Assembly (NCBI GenBank): GCA_903813345.2
Contig: CAIIXF020000004.1
Coordinates: 24,059,985-24,123,984 of the forward strand
DNA from: Owenia fusiformis
Lineage: Eukaryota > Annelida > Polychaeta > Sabellida > Oweniidae
Length of the DNA stretch: 64,000 nucleotides
Direction: 5' to 3'
A model generated the notes under the pieces. The model searched no databases, had not been told where the DNA came from, and saw only the letters and a program-made list of their open reading frames with translations. Below are positions 1 to 15,100 of this stretch, piece by piece; within the stretch, counting starts at the first letter, position 1, and each line of letters opens with the position of its first letter. Made by a program: the position numbers and the translations under genes.

Positions 1-1867
1 GAAGTTTGGGCACTACGCTTTAGGGCACTAGTCTCCCTGGACCCCCAAACGAGGCCGCTTACTATTTGACATAGATCGCATGACTTGATGTGTGTTCAAT
101 TCATACCACGGGAAGAAGCTACCTGGCTAGAAATTTTTTCAAAATCATTCAGTTTTTCATCATACTGAGCACTTTTCGGGAGTTTTAAGCCAAAAAGCTC
201 CCCCTTGCCACAAGCTGGATACGGGCAAGAGTGATGCGGGGCGCCATCTTTAGGCTCTTGTCGAGGTCAGAACCAAGCTCCTATACTCAAACTAAGCCCA
301 AGACCCTGCTCTATATGAATTCGGAGCGTGACTTAAGGCACAAAATATATATTCAGGTGGCCTAGCTGCTAACTATTGGTTTGATGTCCCTAAGAAATTG
401 ACTACGGTATTACTATTGACCACAGAAACGATAGACCTTACATCTGCCTATTAGCAGATGTGACTAAAGCTTTATTCGTAAAAATTGCAGGCCCCTCGCT
501 TATAATCAAAATTTATCGGCAGATAAGGCTATTACTTCATCAAAATTAGCACGTTACACATGATAACATATGTGGGTTACTAAAATTATACATTTAGGGA
601 AATTTTTATCAAGATTTGAAGGACAAAATAGATACGGAGACAACCACGCACAGAAAGTGTTAGTTTACGTACTTTCGGTATTGCTGATGGTATCACAAAC
701 GTATTGAGTACACTTTTACTCCATCGATGTGTTACGGATTTTGATACGGGTAGCTAAAAACGTTGTGCGAAACATGTACACTGTAATTATTGCAATACCA
801 TTCCATACATTGTAAAATGAATTGAACATACCATTTGAAAAACTCGATTTATTTCAAACAATAAACAAATTCATTCACCAAATTTTAGTCAAATTATACA
901 CAGCACACTGTGCTTGTTCATATAGTGATACCTTTAGAACTAAAAACAATATAATCGAAGGGTAAAATCGGTTACGTAAATGACCAACGTACCAAAGCCT
1001 CATTTTTCGTGTTTTCCGTATCATTTCACGTATAAATTGAACTGACTACGCATAAATCTTGGAAATACGTTACGGATACGGATCCGTGGAGCTAAAAACC
1101 GTTTTGCGAAACCTCTCTATTGACAATATACATACGTATCTAAGACCTTGCTCATATCATTTGAATATTTGAAATGGCCTGCTATGTGATGCGTTTGAAC
1201 GACATTTGATAAAATAAGAGACTGTTTTAAAAAAAACTGCGAAAAGCATTAATTATAATTTAATAAAAAATTTACCCCGCATGTTCAAGAATTTGCTCTA
1301 ATATGGCGCAATGGTAAATCACCCATCTCGACTTGGTCCAGATATTTCAACTTTGCTCGAACTCTACATATAAGCTTTATTGCAAGCTGCAACTGAGAGC
1401 ATGACTATACGTCGTTTGTTGCAGACAAGAAAATACAGATTGGGTCGGGGCATGATGATCTTGCTAGTCACAATTTGAACAAGGTGTCAGCTTGACATTT
1501 TAGAGAGACCCGCTTTAGTTAATGGGTTACATTTGCTTCTACATGTATACATTGGCAGGCGCCCGGCAATTTGAGTATTTTACTCAGAATTGTATTAAGT
1601 TTTGAATAGAATACTTAATCGGCTGGGCGCCGGCTGATGAATCGGCGCAAACGCGACTTAGGCATAACTTTAACTAATAGTGTGACACTGATTATGTTAT
1701 GTGCCTATATTTGTGATGAATCCTAACTTTTTAAGTTTCAATGTATTTATTTAATTACTAACACTTTTACTCTAACTTACTTATTATTACTTTACAGTGA
1801 TTGAAGGTGAAAGATCTATGATGTCGCTTGAAATCTCTTAATAATTGCGTTACTACTACATTTTCAG
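1..1867. other. Non-coding; probably intron of gene 1
   Basis: No exon with plausible splice sites and VWA-like coding was recognised. Two similar stretches, 731-765 and 1072-1110, share TTACGGAT...GCTAAAAAC...TTGCGAAAC and look like copies of one old repeat. GGCGCCCGG near 1558 and GGGCGCCGG near 1625 form a short inverted pair of unknown meaning. Confidence 0.4.
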
Positions 1868-3101
1868 CTTTGATAAGTTGAAGAAATTCATGCAAGAAGC
1901 TGTATCTGACATTTGCAATGCACCAGTAATTCCTGACACCCTTGACCCAGATGTCGGCGCTGAACTAGACAAGAATGTTGATGACTTAGAAGTTGCAGAT
2001 GAAAACCTGGCACCAGTAATTCAATGTAAGAAAAACTGCCTCGCAATGTGTTAATAACGACAATTTAGATTTTAGCCAAATAGAAAAGTTATTGAGAAAA
2101 AAATACTGAAAAGCTATAAGAAAACGCTATAAGCAATAGCCCGACCGGTGTTCTCCGCATCCGTAAATGAAAGGAAAAATTTAAAAAAACAAAAAATTAA
2201 AAAAAACGTATGTATTAGGACACCGGATTATATCCGGTTATAGGCGACATTAATCTCTATCAAATTTGATATATTCCTGGGGCGGGAATATTAGGAGAAA
2301 GTGCTCCCTCTATTTGCTCTTCTTTTGAGAGAAAAGAACATGGGATTGGAGTTCTCGGATGTTATATTTTCCATTACCACCGTAGTTAGATAAAAAAAAT
2401 CATTTTTTCAAAAACGTTTGGTTAATGACGCTGATAGCCTGATTTAAGCAATACAGAGCTAACGTCAGATTTTCCAAAATCTATAAACTACATATTATTG
2501 CAAAGATGACTAATTTACCTGGCTACTAGGATAATGCCAACTTATATAACTGAAGGGTATCGCAGAATTTTCATTTTGAAACCTTTGTTTCAGTTCAGAT
2601 ACTTTATCATCCATAATTTAGGATTGTGAAGTGACCTGAATGACATCATCAAAAAGTGTGTTCAATCCTTCCATTGGTTTACATTGCGAGGTCAAAGCCT
2701 CATTCTGAGTTAAAATCACATTACTAATAAACAGAGAATTAACATTAAACTTGAGAAATCAGAACATTTTCTTCTGTTAAAATCGCAGTTTTATAGTGAA
2801 GGTCTTACACAATGAAAAGTATTTAAACCTTTGTAATTTTACACCATATTGCCCAGGAAGCTGATTTGCCGCATAGAAGGTCATATTTTATATGTGCACA
2901 TATATATGGGTTTAAGGAGTTCAAATTCAATTCCATCGTTTACAGGGCGAACCACACAGGCATCAGTGAACTCTGCAATTAACATAATTTTGTTTTAAGT
3001 GTTCTTCGCCTACCTTTTTCACAATGCAAGAAGGTGTGGATATGTACAAAGATTGTATTTGTTTATTTCAGATGGTCCACCGAGCAAGAACAAAATCATA
3101 A
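1868..3101 (+). CDS. Gene 1 exons 1-2: end of an upstream VWA domain plus acidic linker
   Basis: Exon 1868-2025 follows a TTTTCAG acceptor and ends before GTAAGA. Residues 1-16 read FDKLKKFMQEAVSDIC, which resembles the last helix and terminal Cys of VWA domains and matches in style the end of the complete VWA that follows (YDDLEGALAVLGKNIC). The rest (about residues 17-52) is an acidic linker rich in Asp, Glu, Pro and Val. Exon 3072-3101 is a 30-bp micro-exon in phase 1-1 adding a short Pro/Lys stretch. The earlier part of this first VWA is not recognisable in bases 1-1867, so it probably lies outside the window behind a long intron. Confidence 0.6.
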
Positions 3102-6100
3102 GTAAGTTCAGTTGTGTTTCTTTAATAACATAGTTATAACATTGGTACCATATCGACAGACAGATCTTTAAAATTAATTAGTTTCGGTAAAAATATCATG
3201 GAAAAAATACTTGGTGATTGGTGGTCGTGATGGAATATATGTTCGCCTCATTTATCATTCTCATACTTAGGCTATCGCCAACGGTCAATATGTTTTTTCA
3301 TTGACCCATATCATATACTCACTGGGAATAAATTCATTTTACATCCGTCTCATTGGATAACTACTATGTACTCGATATGTTTTTCAGCTTGCAAGGTTGA
3401 TGTTATGCTAACAATGGATACGTCATGTAGTGTAAGGTGGAACAATAAATTGAAGGTTCTGGAGAACTTCGTGAAGCTTACTGGAATGTTTAAGCATGGT
3501 GAAGATGCCGTTCAGGTATATATATATATATATGTTCAAAACGCTGACACATAATTAAGAAATGATTGATATGGAGCAGCTCTAGATATCATTTAGTAAT
3601 AAAACTTGACGAATCGCTGCAAAACTAAAATATTATTTAAAACCAACATAGCCCAGACGTCACTATCCAAGGGATTAACCAATACCAGATATGTTATTTT
3701 TTATCGAAATTAATTTCTTAACCATATATACAACACTTAAATATTACAAATGCAATACAAATGATATAATCATAGATGTTTAAATAAAATATTTTAAAAT
3801 GATAAAGATATTCAAATGCTATTATTTTGTACAAAATCTATCAAGACATTTCAAGTATTCAATAATGTAATTTTGCTAGCCTATAATGCTACTGGCGCTA
3901 GGCAACAGTACCATACAATTCAATAATGTTATAAATAATGAATAAATAAAAAAAAGATATTAGAATATACTAATACCTAGTATAACTATCGTTTTTAGCA
4001 AGGCTGTATCCAGTTTGACTTGGGAGCCCGACCTTGCGGAGACGAAGGATTTGCACAGACAAATGATACTGCGGAGATAATGGCCCAATTGGCTCGAACA
4101 AATCTCAAGAAGGAAGGCTGTAGAACTCACACTTATGCTGCTCTAGAAATGGCTGGAGTAACTCTGATTGAAGAGGGGCGTCCAGGTGTTCCAAAAGTCA
4201 GTTATTATTTTGTCCGAATTCTTACCTATTTTTTTAAATATTTGATTAATAAATTTTAAACTGAACTTGAACACTTAGTTGTTTTTTATCTGTATCACAT
4301 TTAATCATACATTTTAAGATTTTTTCAAATTCGGCAATAAAAGATATCAAAACAACACAAATTCAAGATAATTAGTTAAGAGTATATATCTTTAAATGTG
4401 CAGAGTACGATTTGAATGAATGAATCCGATATGCATTTGCGGTCAGAAACGCAAATCGCCATAACGCTTTTCGAAGCGATTTCTAGTAACGACTTTACTT
4501 TTAGTTACGGCTTATACCTGTTGATTTCGATCAATGGGTAGTTTCGCTTTGTTTAGTTGAATGAGTTGCGCACGCACCCATATATCTGGTTACCTGATAT
4601 TATTATTACATTTACACGGTGCCCATGTCAATCTGCGCGCCTACGTAACTAGGCACGTAGTTTGAAACTCTGACAAACTGCGCGCATATTTCAAAATGGA
4701 AGACTGGGAAGACACGACTCCCAAAAGAGCCAAAATACGAAAAACACAGGGCTAGTCTTGTTCTAAAGATAGAACCATTCTGTGAAGATGAACTTAATCT
4801 ACTCATAGTACTCAATGTATTTCCCGGGTATTTTAACGCCATTGGTTTAACCTTTGTAAAAAATAATTGAATTTAAAATATTATTTACTTTGAATAGGTA
4901 CATGTCGTTGCAACTGACGGTCAAACCTTTAGACAAGGCGAAGGACCTCTTACAATGAGTGCTGCAGCTCTTAACAATAGGGCTGGCATAAATACTTTCG
5001 TATTTGGTAGGCATACTTAATTTTAAAGAAGTGATACTAAATTACTACTCTGTAAGGACAAGTGCCCTAAAGACAAACCGTGCTAAAAACAACAATCAAC
5101 TAAAACTATTAAACTGAAACAGTCATAAAGTTAATTGTCCTTCGACCACAGTTGTTCCTTTTTTCAAACTTGTGAAATAAATATGATTTATAATGTTCCA
5201 TTTCCGGAAAATAGTGAAGCAACATTTGAACAGTTTAAATAAAAAATATTACGTTTATAAATATTTCACTATAGCACTGTTTCTATTTTTAAACTTTTGA
5301 AATAAATATGATTATAATGTTCTATCTCCAGTGTGAAATAGTAGTTCACTCATGGAACAGTTTGAATAATATATTTTCATTACTTTTAGAGTTCTTTGAC
5401 CATTGTACTGTTCATTTTCAGCTCTCCCCGCCGGAGATAGAAAACAACCATCTAACAGCCGTGAATTCGCCGCAATGGTCAGTAAACCAGAAAACCTTTT
5501 TAGCCTGTCGAGCTATGACGATCTCGAAGGGGCCTTAGCTGTTCTTGGTAAAAATATTTGTGGAGAGAAAGAAGGTGAAAATACAGTGACAGAACAAGAA
5601 TGGGAAGATTTGGAAGAAAATGTAAGAAAATATCACCTTATTGATAAATAGTTTTTGTTTGTTGATCGGAAGCTTTGGTCGAAACTTAATACTAAATCCC
5701 CTCGAAACGTTTGACAACCATAGCTCTCCATTGGCCGTCGTGTTTACGTTCAGAATACAAGTATTTTCCAAGGTTCGCGATCGTAGCAATTGTATCCTGA
5801 ATTCTCCCCAAGCTTTCTTCAAATTTAATTTCCTTGATTTTTACGATCTAGTTGAATGTTTCAATATCATTCCATTCCATACATATGTCCCTGAACCTTA
5901 TTATATTACCCCAAAGAGAAGTAGATTAAAATGTAATCTCTTTTTGAAAATATTTTAAGGAGGGATTTTTAGGTCTGCTTTTCATGGAAACATGCCTCGA
6001 ACAGCAACTGATATAAACACTGTTTTTGAAATATACGAGGATTGTTAAATTAATACTTAGCCAAATGCTCTAATTTCTTATGTTTCCAGAGTAATGAAAC

Positions 6101-9100
6101 TTTCAGGGTTTTATTTATTGAACGACCCTTGCAGAAGCTACAAATATACAACTATCAAATACTGTTTCTCTTCCGTGAATAATGATATATTTTCCGTTGA
6201 CATGTCAGTGTTCCTAAAATACAACATTACACGATAGTACCATATTGGTTTGCTATGTTGGTTAAATGTATTGTACAAAAACATCTTCATTCAGCCATAA
6301 TAACCTACACTGTTGATCTTGATTTTCTCTGTTCTCTGAATATAAATGTAGAAAGAAACTGTGTTGTGTTAACCCAACAATAAATGTTATATGTAATCAA
6401 TAATGATAGGAGTCCCTCCTATCGGTCCCGTTTAGTATTTGTATTTACTTTCTATACTATCATAGCTTATAAGCTTTTGTTTCTGGTAGTTATACATGGA
6501 CAAATAAAGCAGACACTGAGTTTATCATAACTCGAGGACTTACTGCACCTCCTTTGTCAATCTCTCCTCTAATTTTTAAAGCTTTTAATTTAAGCATTTT
6601 TTAAAGCTTGTAAATATATCAATCTCCATTTCGGTCCTTGATTACATTAGTTCGACTTACAGTTTGAATCGTTTTAGAACGGCACGCGTAAGTAGGCTTT
6701 AGTGAATGACTTAAAAGAGAACGGAGTGTGCTTTTACGTGACACGTTTTATGCACAACGCCTCGATGATACTAAGGTTAATAGTATTCAGTGAAAAGGTA
6801 AAGTTAACACGAGACATCCAGATTTAATTGGATGATAGTCCAGGAAGGGGTTCAAGCGAAGCCCCTTACCAAACATTTTAGTTTCTCACAATTATAACCA
6901 CACTTCGATTGATACTTGGTCAGAATTGTCATATTTCACCTCACTTCAGTTTTCAGAACTACCCCTCCCAAATTGGCAAACGTTGGTTCATGGAGTAGCT
7001 TGAATTTTTTGTTCCTACTCTGATTATTTCTGACATCATTCAAAATGGACATGTTATGGAAAATACCCGACAAGTTAACATTTCCTCTTATAATTAATAA
7101 CTAGTAAATGTCGAATGTTCTTGTAGATTGGTGTTGCCGTTGAAGACGATGAGAAAAATGGACCTGAGGAACCCATTCAGTTCCCTGAACCAGAAATCTT
7201 CAATGAACCACGTATGTTGATATATTACAGCCATTGTAATGTTTAATTTTATTTATTAATTTATTAAATCGTTATATTACTCGTATCGTGCTTAATGTAA
7301 AACACATTCATTAAATTATGTTGTTCATATATAGACATTTTATATATTAAGTGATAACTTCACCATCAGTTTGTCCCCGGATGAAATTTGAGTTAACTTC
7401 CTTATGGCGTTGACACATTCAGCTTTGGAACCCTTTTTCATATATGAGCCATAAACTTTACAATAGTTAGAGGTTGTAAAAATAATTGATGATAAAAATC
7501 AAAGCTGATAAAGTATTTCATATGCACATAAAGTGCATCATTGTTTTTCATGGCATATGAAAGAATCACAGTAAGTGTATGTTACATTTTTAGTTAAGCC
7601 AGAAGATGACATCCAGATTGATCCTGAAGCCGTTGACGAAAATGAAGTAACCGAAAGTAACTTTGATGGTGAACAAGGTGGTGGTGGACGAGACCGCCCA
7701 CTACAAACAGGCAACGATGTTTTACCCGAACCACAAGTGGAAGTTGATCCAGTGCCCGAAACAATAACTAAAAAAACTGGAAAGAAAGGAAAACGGCCAA
7801 ATGTTAAGGGCAAGGGCAAAAAGGGCAAAGGAAAGAAGGGCAAAGGCAAAAAGGGCAAAGGAAAAATACCAAGAGGTAATTGCTGTTCTATTGCTTACAA
7901 CTGATATAAATTAAGGTTCGGTACCTTATGTTTAGGTATAACGTTATTATTTAATTTAAGTTAAAAACGAGAAATCGATACACATTACCTGATGACCCGA
8001 TTATCATTGAATTGAAATGATAAAAAATATAACATATTTTTGGTAAAAAAAAGTCAATTTTTGCAGAGTGCAAAGACAGAGATGAGACGTTATGTAAAGA
8101 AAAAGCAGTTCGGGGAGAATGCAAGTAAGTAGCCTCAATCAATATATATTCGTGTGAACCCTTCCTTGCAGCAATGTATACTTTCTTTATCAATAAATAC
8201 AATGTTTGAAACAATGCAAAAGTCATGTCCATCGAAGTACTGTAGCTTGCCTTTAAAATACTTTAATAAGAAATACTCGCTAAGAACACTTATGATATGT
8301 TTTAACGACGCTGTCAAATTCTCTGAAGATGATACAGATTCAGTGTATTTTCAGACCAAAGGAAATACTGCATTTTTTGTATAATGTTTAAACGAAATTT
8401 TGAATAATATTATCGTGGTCGTATGTAAAGATATAGCCTTAAAAGATATTTTCCATGTTTTAAGACGCTATCTAAGGAAAGCGTGTCCCGTGTCTTGTGG
8501 AGTCTGCGAACCATCAGCCAACGAGCGACCCAAGGCCGTCCCCGAAGCAAGCTATAAACAAGGCAGCAACCCAGCTGAGATCAATCTTGATGGTACAAAG
8601 AGTACTGATGATAAAGAAGTGGTTGAATATATCTGGAGAGTCGTGTAAGTTGAAAAAGTGTTAAACGTTCAATAATCTACAGAGCACTCGCTTTGTAGTC
8701 TCTGCAATAAAAATTCTTAAAAATTCAATAAAAATTGTTTTGATTAAAGAGATTTTATGTACTACTGTATATTTGTAAGTTGAATAGTTATACTTTATTG
8801 ACACCATCGACACTTATCGCTCGAACGTGCAGCGATCGTCTTGTCAAGTTGATCATTTTCAATATTCAACCTTGGACAAAATGTTGATAAGATAAGTGAA
8901 TACTTAATTGGCTAATGCATTAAACGTATACTTTGCAAATACAAAATGATTCAAAATTCAAAAGTTGTTTCATAAATTATAATATATATATAGATAGTTT
9001 ATTGTCATATAAATGGATACTATATCATATTTGATAATGCTATATATAATAATGTACGATTATATTCAGGGTGTTTTGGATTCACTGCTTATGTCATATG

Positions 9101-12100
9101 TAGTCAATCCTAGATTTCAGGCCTCATAACTTATACATCAGAGTAAAGCTCATTCAAAATGTTGGGCTTTTGTATTAGATCAAATTGAGAAAATAGCGCC
9201 CTGGTGATTTTTTCTGACCAAGCTACATCGTTTCTTTATACACTATGTCTCCAAAGTTGCATGGTCAATGTCTAATTGGTACATTTATAGAGGTATATAA
9301 TAAAAACTAAATTGAGTTAAATCAAATTTGTTTCAATAAGACCACAATTAAGTAAGCTTCAATATGATATATAACATATGTCAGTATACTGAATATCAAA
9401 CATGTTGGCATTTGTACTTATTTTGATATTATGTTTAGGTCACCTAAGCCTAATGATATTAAGATAGATACGGCAGATGCCCCCGAAGGCACGGCTGTTG
9501 CTTCCAACGCTGAACCTGGGCAGGAAGTGACGTTTAAGCTCATTGTCAAGGACGGAGAAGGTCTCCGTGATGCAGAAACAGTGACTGTGAAGATACCAGG
9601 TATTTGAGTTGATTAAATTTCTTGTAGATCAAAATGATATTACATTTGAAAGGTAAAGGTAAGATACTTGAGTACGTGTATGTATTGGTGTATACTTTAT
9701 CTTGATGTGAAATAACAAGTTATGAAACAGCTTAATTAACACGCCAGAAATTAACATGGTATCATTGGAAGCACCTTAAAAACCTGCCAATTTTAAAATT
9801 GTCCTTGGACGAGGTAATTTTTCTGTCGATTTAACCAATCAGCGACGATGTCAATACGAATTTACATCTTACTTGAACTCTTGGGGTTCCCCTCTTTAAT
9901 CTTCGCCATTAAAAACGAATAGATTAATGAGGAAATATACGCCATGGATCAGACATATACTATATATACTCTTGCACTGCAAATTTGTTTTAACGTCGAT
10001 CAAAGTGAACTTTGTTGACATCAACGTGACAAAGCATTCACATGCGCTCGAGCAACAGCATCCCACCGTCCTCCCAAACACCTGTTTCTGTTACCTGAAG
10101 AAATCATTGATGAATTATCACCGTTACCCTCGAACGCACATATATTTAAATTAACTCTATTTATATGTAATATAATATTCAGAGGGTCCAGTTGCTGTTG
10201 CTGAAGCTGAGCTCGATGATACAAAAGAGACAGTAGAACTCGATGGAACAAACAGTTTTAGTCCCGATAACACACCTATCGCAGACTACTTATGGGCACC
10301 TGTCGAGTAAGTGTGTTAAGTTTATATTAGGTGCATTAGAGAGGTTAAGCAACACCACTTTTACAACGTGAACCGCTTACGGGAATGCGCGCGCAGGTTT
10401 TTCCTTTGATGTGACGTCATATTGTTCTACTTGTTTCCTGGTTTGCGTTCATTGCAGCGTCATGAAAAATCGTCTTGCTTAACCTTTCTATTATATACCA
10501 TATAATACTCATACCGAAATGATTCATTATCGAACCCAAAAAATCTTAAATCACCAGAAAAGTATATCCTATGACATTTTATTTCTTATTTCATGATAAT
10601 GTTGTTCAAATGTTGCATTGAATAATATAAAATGGAATAATATAAAATTCAGCCCTTAACCAGAAAGATTTATAACATTTAAGTGGGCCCGCTGACATCG
10701 AAATTGATGACGAGACAAAACCAGTGACAACATTTACAGCACCTGTCGGTGGCACATACACGGTATCATTGACGGTAACTGATGAGAATGGACTCACGGG
10801 ATCTGGAAATGTGGTGGTTGAAGGTAAAAAATTATAGCTTATTCATATTTTAGTATTTTTGAAGTATGTGAATCGGAGGGAATATCGACGCAGTTCATCT
10901 GATATTCCATTCCGGATATAAGCATCGCCCTGTATATCTAACTTTGAAATTGCCCCTCTTTTCTAGTACCCGAAAACGAAGCTCCTGTGGCAAATCCCGA
11001 AGCTACTGTAAGACCAAGCAGTGACCCATCTTTAGTTGATTTAGATGGCTCTAAGAGCACAGACGACAAAGAGGTTACACAACACCAGTGGACACTTGTG
11101 TAAGGGGAATCATTTGAGCTTTATAGTGTGCAAATGCTTTGATATCAATGTTACAGTGGATATGGTTATATATTTTGAAGTAATTAAGTCACTTGATATC
11201 AAATTATATTGTTGGTAAACGAAATGTGGAGACATTATCTCTCACCTTATTGGTCAGATCATTGTAAGCTTTAGAAAATCAAAAGCAATATAAACATTTA
11301 TATCATAAACCTTTATAATATAAACCTTTACAATATAAACATTTGTGATATGAACCTTTTATGAAATTAACCTTTATAATAAAAACCTTTTGATCATAAA
11401 TCTTTATAATATATAGCTTCATTATATAGACCCGTATAGTATAAACCTTTATAATATAAACTTTTTATATAAACTTAACATTGTAAACCTTTATACTGTA
11501 AATCTTTAGCTCGCCAGATGACTCAAATGTTGAATTCAGTGATGATACTTCACCAATGACCGAGGTTAGTGGAGTGACTCCAGGTGTAACATATACCTTC
11601 GATCTTACGGTATCTGACAAAGAAGGACTTACAAACGCTGAGACTGTTACCATTATGATTCCAGGTAAGGATATACAAACCAATGTGAAAAATGGAATTC
11701 CCTTACCTCCCCTTGACTTTTGAGGAATACACAATCTGTTTTTATAAAAATGTTAAATTGGATCTCTTTCTGTGTTTTCTCATTACGACTTTCATTTTAC
11801 CTTTCAAAAAACTCGTAACGAATGTATAACATTCTGCAAGTTCTTGAAAAAGCAATTCAATCGCTTGCTAAGAGGTATGGTTAGTTAGGGAGAACGTGAA
11901 CGTGTCATATATTATGACCCCTGTGAATTGTTGTCCATCTCTCAAATGATTTCAACACGAAACCTATTACAACTGTTTTTCTCACATCTCATACTTTATC
12001 AGGCAAATCATGGCCGGTAAGGCAAAACTAAAAGATCTTAAATTTGTCTTTAATTGTGGTGAAGACATTTATAATGGGAGGGAATGTACATATTTTCGAA

Positions 12101-15100
12101 AATTGAAATATCTTTTCTATATCGGACAGATAACATTTTCTTTAACTGGACATATTTTAATTTGCATAGCTATTAGATATATACGGTGATATGAATAGTG
12201 AGCAACTAAAACAGACGAATATTTAAGTTTATAGGATTTTTCTACTATACCCGCATATTTCTCTCGAATTCAGGAAGCTACAACTGTCGTATGGTTTCCG
12301 TAGATCAAATTTGACCGAGTCATTAGTGGTATCACTTTGTAGCTCACGACCTGATTCATTTTGTTTTCACAGTTGCACCAGTTGCGGCTGCAGAAGCTGA
12401 ACTATTGGATGATCCTAGTACAGCCAAGCTCGATGCAAGCGATAGTGAATCGCCTGCAGGATCCAAGCCTGAATATGAATGGACTGTTGAAGCGTAAGTC
12501 AATATAATCAGCGGCGTTATTCCTTACTCGTTTTGAATAATCTTCCAATAATTTGAATATGTCAAGTCATTGTTGGTTGACTAAAATAATGGAAACATGG
12601 AATATAGCGGAAGTATGTGAACAAATAAGGAGACTCTTCAATAATTGATCTATGTTTTAATTCAAATGACTGTATCATTGAGTTATGTGACAGTTGTGTT
12701 TGTTACTATTTCTTAGAATAGTACCATCACGTCAACAATTGTATTAAACAAATCATTCACGAATCCACAGATTATCAGTAGGGTAACTCTAATATTAAAA
12801 TAAAATATTAAGTCAATATATAAAATAAGGAAAATGCTAGTCGTATATTTAAACTACCTTCAGCGTTCCCAATGGAGCAGATGGTCCTACGATCAATGAC
12901 CCATCTGAGCCTGAAACAACCCTCGAAGGGCTTGAACCAGGGAGCTACACATTTAAAGTGGACGTAACAGACCCTGAAACCGGTCTGTCAGACTCCAAAT
13001 CGGTTGTCTTGGATGTACCTATCGTAGATATGGAACAGCCTCAAGTCGATCCAATCGTAGATATGGAACCAGAAGTGGGTGCCCCTGCTCCAGTTGATCC
13101 AGTCGTAGATATGGAACCAGAAGTAGGTGCCCCTGCTCCAGTTGATCCAGTTGTAGATATGGAACCAGAAGTAGGTGCCCCAGCTCCAGTTGATCCAGTC
13201 GTAGATACGGAACCAGAAGTTGATGCCCCAGCTCCAGTTGATCCAGTCGTAGATGACGGGCCAGTTGTAGGATTACCTGTTCCAGAAGAACCAGTCGACG
13301 AACGGGAATCTGGTAAAAAGGCTTCGTATTTTATCGCACCCTTGGGTGCTATATTGTGATCACTTATAATGAGACTATATCTATATAGGACAATATTTGT
13401 TTTCTGTAAATGAAGAACTTTTTTCAAACGTCACCTTTTTAAAAACTTTTTAAAGTCATAAAAAGTATAATGGAATTATTAAATCTTCACTAGTATTTTT
13501 AAACTCTGCACAAAGCCTTTAAAAAAGATGGCGGCCGTTGATTATTCAATGAGAGACCAAATGACATAACAACGTACAAAAAAGAAAACGTCTAAAAGAA
13601 TAGTCATTCATTAACACATTGTTTTCAAGATCCACGAGGTCCAAGAGGTCCAAGACCTGGTCCCTCAAATGATTTTGTTCAACCACTGCCATACCCCGTG
13701 GACGTAAATGAGCCCGCACCAGAAGAAAGTAAATATGAGATATTTTGTTTTATTGCATAAAGGTAGAGTTAAAGATCAAGGGGCTCATCAAATATATATA
13801 TCCATCCATATGTCTTAAAAATATAAGAAAGTTATAGTTTTCCTAGAGTATAGTTCAACTTCTTGGGATGTTAAGAAAGTAAACTGAAATAAACTGGTAT
13901 GGAATTTTTAGTTGATAAGTTTATTTTTTGGATTTGTTTATATAATCATATCTCAATATCATTGTTACCTTAATTGCTATGTTTTTTACATGAGTTTATT
14001 CCTTTAGTTCACAAAATTATACAAACAATTCAATGGCAAAGTAGATGCATATACATGTATACTAACCACACGTATTGAACTGTTGTTTTAGCACCATTCG
14101 AAACAGATGATACGGATTACTTCAACCCCCCTGTAATACATCCACCCAAGACACCAAAGAGCCTTGGCATGGCATCAGGTAATGTTTGACGAACGAATTT
14201 TTAAAGTATATAAATTTTACGTGATATGAGAGTTTGTTCAGTATGTAAATATCATATATTCAGACGTGTTTATTCAGCCGACTTCAATAAAATATTGAAA
14301 TACATTAGATAATAAGCAAAAATCGAGGGAGCTGTGAAATGTGTATATTTTTGATAACATGGTCAAATCACATGATTTCTAGAAATGATATAGTAATAAG
14401 AGATATTACTCATCCTTCTCAGGTGTTATTCCCGATGGAGCAATCAAATCTAGCTCAGAACTACCTGACAACGGACCACTTATGGCCCGACCAACCAGCA
14501 ATAGTTGTTGGAAACCAGCAACGGATAACGACTCAGAATGGATTCAGGTACAGTACAACATGCCCCAAAAACACCTCCCTTCGCATTCGTTACCTTAATA
14601 GATGTTCTCCATACTTTCAGTTTAACCCTTAAATGGCTATTAGAGAGGATAAGCCTATCGGATAGGAGAGAGTGGCAGATTTGCCCCCTCCCCCATGATC
14701 TCAGAAACGACCAATCATAGGAGGGTGTATTAGAAGTAGTGGAACTGTAATTTAATCCCTAGTATTTTGAGCTTCGTACTCATAACTTAATTGAGAAATT
14801 CAGAACATATGGGTTTATCATTTTAAGTCAGAACTACTGACAATATGGGTATTTCAGTAACCTTGACTAGCTCTAACTTTCCTCCTAGGGGGATTTTAGC
14901 CACAATCTTTTCATTAAGAAGAGTCAGAAAGTTTCACATCAAAAGACAAACTCCGAAAAAAGTTTGGGGGATCTCCTATCCCCCTAACCGTTTAAGGGCT
15001 AAGAGAAAACTTTGAACTCTAGGAACCAGTCAGAGCTTGTCGTCATCAGAAGAACGACTCTATATGTATGTTTTTTTGTTCTGACGCCAAGATCAGGGAT

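Noticed and set aside
3517-3540. TA microsatellite after the VWA exon
   Set aside because: Short, ordinary dinucleotide repeat just inside an intron.
5641-5958. A 105-residue plus-strand open frame after exon 6 of gene 1
   Set aside because: Lies in the intron, no domain, and the exon chain fits only if the donor at 5622 is used.
13041-13427. Minus-strand Ser/Thr/Gly-rich open frame of 128 residues
   Set aside because: It is the antisense of the acidic 48-bp repeat of gene 1, so its repeats are a mirror effect.
14339-14720. Two overlapping plus-strand open frames near the first discoidin exon
   Set aside because: Wrong frame for the exon 14423-14547, which fits the discoidin domain and the splice phases.
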